Program-made: the position numbers and the translations under genes
From: JASEJA01 sp038872535
Lineage (GTDB): Archaea; Thermoproteota; Bathyarchaeia; Bathyarchaeales; Bathycorpusculaceae
Direction of reading: 5' to 3'
NCBI GenBank assembly: GCA_038872535.1
Contig: JAVZJY010000045.1
Coordinates: 1 to 9,547 of the forward strand
Length of the DNA: 9,547 bases
Notes under the pieces: generated by a model
Told to the model about the DNA's origin: nothing
Seen by the model: the letters and a program-made list of their open reading frames with translations, nothing else
The model's database searches: none
Shown: positions 1 through 5,121 of the stretch, one piece after another
Layout: each line of letters begins with the position of its first letter
How positions within the stretch are numbered: position 1 is the stretch's first letter

Positions 1-99
1 CTTTTCTTGTAAAACTGCGTTTTTTGCCATTTCAAAGGCTTTTTGTCCATATTTTGTAAAGATTATTTTGGTTTGTTCCATCTTTTTGTTAGTTTCCAT
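1..99 (-). CDS. Hypothetical protein, 5' portion only (cut by left window edge)
   Basis: Thirty-three codons on the minus strand, from an ATG at 99-97 running open to the window edge, so only the N-terminus is visible. The peptide is charged and helical-looking (starts METNKKMEQTK, then a KYGQKAFEMAKNAV stretch). It begins 11 nt after the stop of the minus-strand PadR gene, with a purine-rich GGGTAAAA just before the ATG, so the two are probably one transcript. A gene cotranscribed with PadR is often its regulatory target or partner. I do not recognise the family. The KYGxxAFEMAKxAV pattern faintly recalls the start of some archaeal polyprenyl synthetases, but that is only a guess. The frame is supported by codon continuity and operon spacing; the function is unknown. 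Confidence 0.55.
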   Translation of the reverse strand, partial: METNKKMEQTKIIFTKYGQKAFEMAKNAVLQEK

Positions 100-110
100 T
101 TTTACCCGTT

Positions 111-437
111 TTATTTTATGTCTTGTTTTTGTATTTGTTCTTTTAGTATGCTATCATAGGCTTCTATGTATCCCCTTCCTTTTTCTGTTATTGTGTATAC
201 TTTTCTTGTTCTCCCTCCTTGGCGTTGCTGTTGGCTGTTTAGGAATCCTTTTTGTTCTAGTGTGTTTAGTAGTGGGTATAGGGCTCCGTGGCGTAGTTTT
301 ACTTCGTATTTTGTTTCTATTTGTTTTTTTATTTTGTATCCCCACATTGGTTCTGTGCTTAGGAGTCTTAGTATTTGTATGTCTAGTAGGTTTCTGGTTA
401 TGCGTTGAACAATTTCTTTTTTGTAGTTTTCTGTCAA
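111..437 (-). CDS. PadR family transcriptional regulator (winged helix), TTG start
   Basis: A 108-residue DNA-binding protein of the PadR family. Visible are the N-terminal helices (NLLDIQILRLLSTEPMWGYKI, about residues 17-37), the recognition-helix signature RHGALYPLLNTLEQKGFL (49-66) and a basic wing with GGRTRKVYTITEKGRGYIEA (74-93). Only a short C-terminal helix follows, so this is the small PadR class, normally a dimeric repressor. The only usable start is TTG at 437-435, with a weak GTGA 4 nt upstream. The frame stays open to about 540 and reads like protein, but has no ATG, GTG or other TTG. The coding strand is strikingly poor in T and prefers codons ending in A or C (CTA, ATA, ACA, AAC, TAC), unlike the plus-strand genes nearby. 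It is divergent from a second PadR gene and followed closely by the gene at 1-99. The ligand is unknown. Confidence 0.85.
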   Translation of the reverse strand: MTENYKKEIVQRITRNLLDIQILRLLSTEPMWGYKIKKQIETKYEVKLRHGALYPLLNTLEQKGFLNSQQQRQGGRTRKVYTITEKGRGYIEAYDSILKEQIQKQDIK

Positions 438-520
438 TTTTTCACGCTCTAGAGCTGTTCTGTTTTGGACTTGTTCGGGTTTGGGTTTATTTAGGTTATG
501 TAGAATTTGGAATAGTTTAG

Positions 521-546
521 TATGTTTTTTTATGCTTTTTTATGTT
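521..546. repeat. 10-bp tandem direct repeat upstream of the minus-strand PadR gene
   Basis: TATGTTTTTT (521-530), TATGCTTTTT (531-540) and a partial third copy TATGTTT from 541. The TATG cores recur exactly every 10 bp, so they face the same side of the helix. The ATGT at 522-525 and at 542-545 match the ATGT/ACAT half-site style known for PadR operators. It lies about 85-110 nt upstream of the TTG start of the minus-strand PadR gene, where its promoter would be expected. It may be an operator or an A-tract-rich promoter element. Confidence 0.5.
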
Positions 547-562
547 TGTGGTAAGCGTGAAC

Positions 563-590
563 CTTTATATTTTTGTTTAGGCTTTATAGA
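563..590 (+). promoter_or_regulatory. TATA-like boxes for the plus-strand PadR gene
   Basis: Two AT-rich archaeal TATA-like elements: CTTTATAT (563-570, preceded by GAAC as a possible BRE) and CTTTATAGA (582-590). Expected start sites about 25 nt downstream fall near 592-596 or 610-613, beside or inside the inverted repeat at 599-620. Bound repressor there would block initiation. This is consensus matching by eye, without mapped transcripts. Confidence 0.4.
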
Positions 591-598
591 GTCTTGAG

Positions 599-620
599 AT
601 ATGTCCAGAAAAGGACATAT
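599..620. promoter_or_regulatory. Perfect 8-bp inverted repeat, probable PadR operator
   Basis: ATATGTCC (599-606), six-base spacer AGAAAA, then GGACATAT (613-620), an exact inverted repeat. The arms carry ATGT and ACAT, the half-site pattern described for PadR-family operators. It sits between the TATA-like boxes and the start codon of the adjacent PadR gene, the usual place for an autoregulatory repressor site. The regulatory role is inferred. Confidence 0.6.
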
Positions 621-624
621 TGTA

Positions 625-649
625 CATGTGTAGAGCAAAAAAACACATG
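625..649. promoter_or_regulatory. Second inverted repeat (7 bp arms), possible operator
   Basis: CATGTGT (625-631) and ACACATG (643-649) are exact inverted complements separated by 11 nt. With the 599-620 dyad this makes a cluster of ATGT/ACAT half-sites between promoter and ribosome-binding site of the PadR gene. It could be a second operator for cooperative PadR binding, or a weak stem in the 5' leader. The ribosome-binding site starts only 4 nt after it. Confidence 0.45.
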
Positions 650-652
650 CAA

Positions 653-659
653 GGAAGGA
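653..659 (+). promoter_or_regulatory. Ribosome-binding site of the plus-strand PadR gene
   Basis: GGAAGGA lies 7 nt before the ATG at 667. This is a good Shine-Dalgarno-like match that fixes the start codon and shows the transcript is leadered, unlike the likely leaderless gene that follows. Confidence 0.6.
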
Positions 660-666
660 TAAAATA

Positions 667-1080
667 ATGGTTAACAACTCAAAAGAAGTTCAGGTCAAAT
701 TGATGAAGGGCCTCTTAGACCTTATAGTGCTACAGTTTCTAAGCTCACAACCCATGCACGGCTACCAAATAATAACTAAAGTGCGCAAAACATTTGGAGT
801 CTATTTTGGACCAAGCACAATTTACCCGCTCCTAAACGCCTTAGAAAAGAAGGGTTATGTAAAAAGTGAATGGAACATGAACAGCGAAAGGCCAAGGAAA
901 GTTTACAAGTTAACATCTGAGGGACAAAACTTGCTGAACTTCACAGAGGATTCGCTTAACTTCATATGCAGAAAGATTGGCACGCCTGGGCTTCCAAAAG
1001 GCGGTTTGGGCGAAGAAAATGTTTCTCAGTCAGCCTTGCGTCCTTTCTTGAAGAAAATCGAAGAAAAACCAGTGTTCTAA
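667..1080 (+). CDS. PadR family transcriptional regulator
   Basis: A 137-residue winged-helix regulator. The PadR N-terminus is clear: GLLDLIVLQFLSSQPMHGYQ (about 15-34), recognition region GPSTIYPLLNALEKKGYVKS (48-67) and wing ERPRKVYKLTSEGQNLL (74-90). The C-terminal tail (95-137) is longer than in the minus-strand paralogue and contains a Gly/Pro-rich stretch (GTPGLPKGGLGEEN) with no leucine-rich dimerisation helix that I can see. PadR proteins are usually repressors released by small molecules and often control membrane exporters. Two inverted repeats immediately upstream suggest autoregulation. The ABC exporter starting at 2535 is a plausible further target, but an unrelated enzyme gene with its own promoter lies between them. 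The ATG at 667 is supported by GGAAGGA. Codon use resembles the downstream genes, so the two PadR genes do not look like a recent duplication. Confidence 0.9.
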   Translation: MVNNSKEVQVKLMKGLLDLIVLQFLSSQPMHGYQIITKVRKTFGVYFGPSTIYPLLNALEKKGYVKSEWNMNSERPRKVYKLTSEGQNLLNFTEDSLNFICRKIGTPGLPKGGLGEENVSQSALRPFLKKIEEKPVF

Positions 1081-1103
1081 CTGCCAAATACTCCAAAATC
1101 TTT

Positions 1104-1127
1104 TAACTTTCAATGTTACAAAAGTTA
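1104..1127. promoter_or_regulatory. 24-bp dyad upstream of the deaminase promoter
   Basis: TAACTTT (1104-1110) and AAAGTTA (1121-1127) are exact inverted complements around a 10-nt spacer. The dyad ends about 13 nt before the TATA-like element at 1140-1149, a common position for an archaeal regulator site. It is also 24 nt past the PadR stop codon, so a terminator-associated stem is an alternative, though no T-run directly follows it. Confidence 0.4.
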
Positions 1128-1138
1128 GGTGAACGTAT

Positions 1139-1149
1139 TCTTTTTATTG
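1139..1149 (+). promoter_or_regulatory. TATA-like element for a leaderless deaminase transcript
   Basis: TCTTTTTATTG, with GAACG just upstream as a possible BRE. Its centre is about 27 nt before the ATG at 1172, the spacing seen between TATA box and transcription start in archaea. The mRNA would then start at or within a nucleotide or two of the start codon. No Shine-Dalgarno precedes the ATG, which agrees with leaderless translation. Confidence 0.45.
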
Positions 1150-1171
1150 CCAATTTCTAATTCAAATAGAA

Positions 1172-2473
1172 ATGGGTGGACTTTTGGAAAAAACAGACAT
1201 TTTAATTCACAGCTGCACAATTTTGCCAATGAATGATAAAAAATTCATAGAAGATGGCGCCATAGCCATAAAAAATGGAAAAATCGTTTTCATCGGCAAA
1301 GCCTCACTTGCAACCAGTATAAAAGCTGAAAACAAGATAGACGCTAAAGGAAAGGTTGCCATTCCAGGCTTAATTAACTGTCACACGCACGCGCCCATGA
1401 CTCTATTTCGTGGAATCGCCGAAGACAAACCGTTAGACGCTTGGTTAAAAGAGACTATTTGGCCTCTAGAGACTAAGCTTAAGGCTGAAGATGTTTATGT
1501 TGGAGCCCTTTTAGGTTGTTTGGAAATGATTAAGAGTGGAACAACCTGTTTTGCCGACATGTATTTTCACGAAGAGATGGTTGCAAAGGCAGTGGAGCAA
1601 AGCGGAATAAGAGCAGCATTAGCCCAGGGGATAATTGAAGCTGGAAACAAAATGTTGGGAAGAAAAATGTTCAGCGAAAGCGTAGATTTTGCCAAAAGGT
1701 TTCATGGACAAGCTGATGGCAGAATAACAGCCTTACTTGGACCTCATGCAGCTTACAGTTGCAGTCGAGACTTGCTTGTGGAAGTAAGGGAAAAGGCTTC
1801 TGAGCTTGGAGTTGGCGTGCACATTCATTTGGCTGAATCAAAAGCAATGTTCGAACATTTTAGCGAAGTGGAATTTTTGGATGAAATAGGCTTTTTTGAA
1901 AGTCATGTTTTGGCTGCCCATTGCATAAACCTATCAAAAAGTGATATGCGTATCATTTCTAAAAGAGGCGTCCATGCGGCTCATGTTCCAGTGGCTAACA
2001 TGAAACTCGGCTTAGGCGCAGCAAAAATAAAAGACCTAATCAGTTTAGGCGTTAATGTGTGTTTGGGAACTGATGGTGCAGCTAGCAATAACGCTTTGGA
2101 CATGTTTGAAACCATGAAATTTGCGGCGTTGCTTCAAAAACTCACTTACAGAGACCCAACGGTTTTATCTGCTTATGAAGTTTTGAAGATGGCGACAATA
2201 AATGGAGCCAAAGCCTTAGGGTTAACGGATAAAATTGGTTCGCTTGAAATTGGAAAAAGAGCGGACTTGATTCTAATTGACTTTTCAAAACCGCATTTAA
2301 AACCAGCGCATGATGTGTTTGCGAGCATTGTTTATTCTGCGCATGGAAGCGATGTTGACACTGTTATTGTTGATGGAAAAATTATAATGGAAAATCGGCA
2401 TGTGAAGACATTGGATGAGACGAACGTAATCAGAGAAGCTGAAAAGACGGCTTTAGATTTGCTTGCTAAATAA
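1172..2473 (+). CDS. mtaD: 5'-methylthioadenosine/S-adenosylhomocysteine/5'-deoxyadenosine deaminase (amidohydrolase)
   Basis: A 433-residue cytoplasmic metal-dependent amidohydrolase expected to deaminate adenosine moieties of SAM by-products (SAH, MTA, 5'-deoxyadenosine) to inosyl products. In archaeal methanogens the related enzyme is called DadD. Visible metal and substrate residues are NCHTHAPM with H71 and H73, E100 in WPLE, GPHAAYSC with H192, HIHLAES with H219 and E222, AAHC with H250, and GTDGAASNN with D301. The small beta-sandwich is split between the N-terminus (1-65) and the C-terminus (GSLEIGKRADLILID and following), as usual in this superfamily. Length and residues are complete, so it should be active. 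The ATG fits a leaderless transcript. A TTG five codons later is preceded by GGTGGA and is an alternative start. It is apparently a separate unit from the exporter behind it. Closely related guanine or atrazine-type deaminases cannot be fully excluded. Confidence 0.9.
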   Translation: MGGLLEKTDILIHSCTILPMNDKKFIEDGAIAIKNGKIVFIGKASLATSIKAENKIDAKGKVAIPGLINCHTHAPMTLFRGIAEDKPLDAWLKETIWPLETKLKAEDVYVGALLGCLEMIKSGTTCFADMYFHEEMVAKAVEQSGIRAALAQGIIEAGNKMLGRKMFSESVDFAKRFHGQADGRITALLGPHAAYSCSRDLLVEVREKASELGVGVHIHLAESKAMFEHFSEVEFLDEIGFFESHVLAAHCINLSKSDMRIISKRGVHAAHVPVANMKLGLGAAKIKDLISLGVNVCLGTDGAASNNALDMFETMKFAALLQKLTYRDPTVLSAYEVLKMATINGAKALGLTDKIGSLEIGKRADLILIDFSKPHLKPAHDVFASIVYSAHGSDVDTVIVDGKIIMENRHVKTLDETNVIREAEKTALDLLAK

Positions 2474-2482
2474 TCGATAGTT

Positions 2483-2510
2483 AATTTTATCTATTTGCTT
2501 GTTTATTCTA
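2483..2510 (+). promoter_or_regulatory. AT-rich promoter/termination region before the ABC operon
   Basis: The gap after the deaminase contains two TATA-like stretches, AATTTTATCT (2483-2492) and GTTTATTCTA (2501-2510), and is T-rich throughout, so it may also terminate the upstream transcript. The second element is about 27-30 nt before the ATG at 2535, which would give a nearly leaderless exporter mRNA. No convincing Shine-Dalgarno precedes that ATG. Confidence 0.35.
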
Positions 2511-2534
2511 TTTGCTTCAGCATCTGGGTTCAAA

Positions 2535-3491
2535 ATGCCACCAATAGTTCGAATAGTGAATCTAACAAAAAAGTTTGGAGAGTTCACGGCAGTTGATCAT
2601 CTAAACCTTGAAGTTGAGGAAGGCGAAATTCTCGGGATTCTCGGTCCAAACGGAGCAGGAAAAACAACAACTTTGCTCATGTTAACAACTGTTATAAAGC
2701 CCACCGAGGGAACGGCTTTAGTAGGCCCATATGATGTTAGCAAGGAACCTGACAAGGCTAGGACTCTTATTGGCATGGCGTTTCAGGAGCCTAAGCTTTT
2801 GTGGGTTGATTCGCCTTGGGATATTCTTAATTGGCATGCAAAGGTTTGCGGTTTATCTGCTGAAGAGCGGAAAAAGAGGGTTCGCTGGGTTTTGGAGCAA
2901 GTGGAATTGTGGAATGACCGACTTAAGAGCGTCCACACCTTTTCTGGTGGGATGCGTAAAAGGGTTGAAATCGCCAAAATCCTAATTCAAAGACCAAAAA
3001 TAGCCATAGTGGACGAACCAACAGCCCAAATTGACATCGTTGGCAAACATAGAATTTGGAACATGCTCCGCGACTTAAGAGATGAGGGTTCAACTATACT
3101 GCTTGCAACCAATGAACTTTATGAGGCTGATGTTCTTTCAGATAGGGTTGCCATAATGCACAAGGGCAAACTCCTCGTCTGCGATGAACCCAAAAAACTT
3201 AAGGATAGCATTCCAGGCGGAGACGTTGTAGAAATAGCTTTGGAAAAAGATGTTCCTAACACAGTGCTTGCGAAGTTGAAGGAAATTCCTCGCGTGGTGA
3301 ATGTTTTAGCAATAAAGCAGAATCAGTTGAAAATTTACTTAAACCAAGCTGAGGAGGTTCTACCAAAAATAACAGAGTTCTTCATGGAAGCGCAATTGTC
3401 AGTAAAATCCATACATATGAGTGAGCCGTCGCTTGACGATGTTTTTGCGCATTATACGGGCTTAACCATTGAAGAGGCTCAGAGGGAATGA
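2535..3491 (+). CDS. ABC-2 type exporter, ATP-binding protein (DrrA-like)
   Basis: A 318-residue cytoplasmic ATPase that should power the two permeases encoded next. Motifs in order: Walker A GPNGAGKTTT (37-46), Q-loop Q84, signature FSGGMRKR (136-143), Walker B IAIVDE (156-161), D-loop QID (165-167), and a C-terminal extension ending SEPSLDDVF (296-304), typical of the DrrA/CcmA multidrug-type ATPases. The H-loop position reads LLATNELYEAD, so the switch histidine is replaced by N193. I chose the ATG at 2535 because the family's N-terminus (IVRIVNLTKKFGEFTAV) begins just after it. A TTG 12 codons upstream would add a non-homologous, hydrophobic leader. The stop overlaps the first permease start as ATGA. 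The substrate cannot be told from sequence; drugs, lipids or toxic metabolites are all possible. Confidence 0.93.
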   Translation: MPPIVRIVNLTKKFGEFTAVDHLNLEVEEGEILGILGPNGAGKTTTLLMLTTVIKPTEGTALVGPYDVSKEPDKARTLIGMAFQEPKLLWVDSPWDILNWHAKVCGLSAEERKKRVRWVLEQVELWNDRLKSVHTFSGGMRKRVEIAKILIQRPKIAIVDEPTAQIDIVGKHRIWNMLRDLRDEGSTILLATNELYEADVLSDRVAIMHKGKLLVCDEPKKLKDSIPGGDVVEIALEKDVPNTVLAKLKEIPRVVNVLAIKQNQLKIYLNQAEEVLPKITEFFMEAQLSVKSIHMSEPSLDDVFAHYTGLTIEEAQRE

Positions 3492-4273
3492 TAAGTTTAC
3501 GTAAGGTTTGGACTGTTGCTGAAAGAGATATTCGGATGTTTTTACGTTATAAGTTTCTTTTGATAATGCGTGCCATATGGTTTGTTTCTCAAATAGCGCT
3601 TTTCGGCTTGGTCGTCAACAGAATGTTTAACCCAGAGGTTCAGAGCGCTGTTGGCGGCAGCTACTTCAATTATTATGCTGCTGGAATAATAATAACAATG
3701 CTGTATTCAACAGCGGTTTTTATAGGATATGACATTTATGAAGAGGCTGACCATGGCGTCATAGAATATCTTCTAAGCGTCCCAGTTTCCCGTAAAGAAT
3801 TGGTTCTTGGAAGGTCAATTGGCGGAGGCCTAAGAAGTTTCTTATATGTCGGTCCAATGATGCTGTTCGTTTTATATCTGATAGGTGTTTCAAATGTTCT
3901 GCAACTTCTTGTGGCTTTATTATCGCTTTTTCTTTTCACTTTTGGTGTGGCTGGCTTTAGCATAACTTTGGCTGTTAGCATAAAATCTTCAGATAGGTTC
4001 GATATACTGATGGGTGTTACAGACGCCTTAATAGTTAGGCTGAGTACAACGCTTTATCCAATAGCTTATATGCCTCAATATTATGCTGGAGTTGCATCAA
4101 TTAATCCTTTAACTTTTGCCGCTGACCTGTTCAGATGGGGTGCAGGAATGGAATCAACGGCTTTTACGCCGCCTTTTTTGGCAGCGTTTGGCATAGTTGC
4201 CTTCTTTTCAATGTTCACTTTTCTCGGCATATTCTTGCATGAGCGTAGATTGGAGGGTGGGGGTTGGCAGTAA
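3488..4273 (+). CDS. ABC-2 type exporter permease, subunit 1
   Basis: A 261-residue integral membrane protein with about six helices (roughly 22-43, 62-82, 113-134, 137-163, 172-195, 229-250) and no signal peptide, matching the ABC-2 permease fold. The cytoplasmic loop between helices 2 and 3, with YEEADHGVIEYLLSVPVSRKELVLGR (split at residues 84-109), is the family's amphipathic coupling region that contacts the ATPase. The conserved NPLTFAADLFR (206-216) precedes the last helix. The ATG lies inside the ATPase stop (ATGA), with GAGGG just before it, so translation is coupled. It is clearly paralogous to the next gene, which suggests a heterodimeric channel. Transport direction is taken to be export because no solute-binding protein is present. 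Confidence 0.9.
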   Translation: MISLRKVWTVAERDIRMFLRYKFLLIMRAIWFVSQIALFGLVVNRMFNPEVQSAVGGSYFNYYAAGIIITMLYSTAVFIGYDIYEEADHGVIEYLLSVPVSRKELVLGRSIGGGLRSFLYVGPMMLFVLYLIGVSNVLQLLVALLSLFLFTFGVAGFSITLAVSIKSSDRFDILMGVTDALIVRLSTTLYPIAYMPQYYAGVASINPLTFAADLFRWGAGMESTAFTPPFLAAFGIVAFFSMFTFLGIFLHERRLEGGGWQ

Positions 4274-5046
4274 AACCAATATTGCATGTTATTCAGAGAG
4301 ACTTCAGCTATTTCTTCCGTTACAAGTGGTGGATTGCTGGGATGCTTAGTATGAACCTTGCCGACCTTTTCATAATGGCAATAGTTTACACAAACATGGT
4401 TAATCCAACAATCACAAAAGAATTTGTTTCATACTTTGTCTTTTTCGCTCCAGGCTTAACCATAACAGCGCTTTTTGCTGCTGCTTTTATGATTGGAAGA
4501 GAAATTAACATGGAGGTTAGGCGGGAAATTTCCCATTACATGTTAAGTTTGCCAATAAAAAGGTGGGAGTTAGCCATTGGAAGGGTTTTAGCTGGTGGTC
4601 TTAGAGGAATCATTTACATGGCTCCGCTTCTCGCTACAACCCTAGCAATAACTTATGTCTCCACTGGCGTTTTTCCTTATCCGCTTCAGTTTTTGACAAT
4701 TGTTGCTGCTTTATTTTTGATATCCATTGGAACTTCTGGCTTAAGCATAGCCCTTGCCGTTTCAACAACAAGCTTTGAAAAATACATTACAGCCAGAGGC
4801 GTCGTCTACTATGTGCTTTTCTTCTGCAGCACAGTATTTTATCCCATGAGTCTCATACAAGCTGCGCTGCCCCAATTAGCCCTATTAGCTCAGTATAATC
4901 CTTTAAGCTGTGGTGCAGACCTTTCGAGAGCTTTCCTATTAGGAAATCCGCCATTCACGCCTATTATGTTGGTTGACATAGGCTTTTTTGCGTTAATTTT
5001 CACTTTGTTGGCAACATTTGCTTATATGAAAGTAACTCAAAAGTGA
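4264..5046 (+). CDS. ABC-2 type exporter permease, subunit 2 (TTG start)
   Basis: A 260-residue membrane protein with about six helices (roughly 22-45, 56-77, 112-134, 138-166, 176-198, 233-255). It lines up along its length with the preceding permease: RDxxxFxRYK near the N-terminus, LSLPIKRWELAIGR versus LSVPVSRKELVLGR, GGLR followed by a helix, a GxSIxLAVS stretch, and YNPLSCGADLSR versus INPLTFAADLFR. This points to an old tandem duplication and a heteromeric exporter. It overlaps the upstream gene by 10 nt. The start is TTG at 4264, chosen because GGAGG at 4252-4256 sits 7 nt away. An in-frame GTG at 4258 is too close to that site, and the next ATG would remove part of the first conserved segment. 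It is the last gene of the ABC operon. Confidence 0.88.
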   Translation: MAVKPILHVIQRDFSYFFRYKWWIAGMLSMNLADLFIMAIVYTNMVNPTITKEFVSYFVFFAPGLTITALFAAAFMIGREINMEVRREISHYMLSLPIKRWELAIGRVLAGGLRGIIYMAPLLATTLAITYVSTGVFPYPLQFLTIVAALFLISIGTSGLSIALAVSTTSFEKYITARGVVYYVLFFCSTVFYPMSLIQAALPQLALLAQYNPLSCGADLSRAFLLGNPPFTPIMLVDIGFFALIFTLLATFAYMKVTQK

Positions 5047-5053
5047 CCATGGT

Positions 5054-5090
5054 TAAATTTATGAATATGAAAAGCGTATTTTCTTTCCTT
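5054..5090 (+). promoter_or_regulatory. Promoter region of the acyl-CoA synthetase gene
   Basis: TAAATTTATGA (5054-5064) resembles an archaeal TATA box. Transcription would start near 5085-5090, leaving a leader of about 35 nt that holds GAAGGT (5110-5115) as ribosome-binding site, 6 nt before the ATG at 5122. The pyrimidine-rich run TATTTTCTTTCCTT (5077-5090) could also help end transcription of the ABC operon. Confidence 0.35.
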
Positions 5091-5121
5091 CCCCATTAAA
5101 ATTCGGTTTGAAGGTTAAACT

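Noticed and set aside
68..520. Plus-strand open frame of 150 codons resembling a hydrophobic membrane protein
   Set aside because: It lies antisense to the PadR gene at 111-437. Its Phe/Leu/Val/Cys-rich content follows from the T-rich strand, and it has no ribosome-binding site or recognisable family.
1129..1235. Small open frame from a GTG after AGGTGA in the gap before the deaminase
   Set aside because: It runs out of frame into the deaminase gene, overlaps its promoter and gives no recognisable peptide. The AGGTGA overlaps the end of the dyad and is probably coincidental.
2499..2534. TTG-initiated N-terminal extension of the ABC ATPase
   Set aside because: The 12 extra residues are not part of the family fold, and the ATG at 2535 directly precedes the conserved N-terminal strand.
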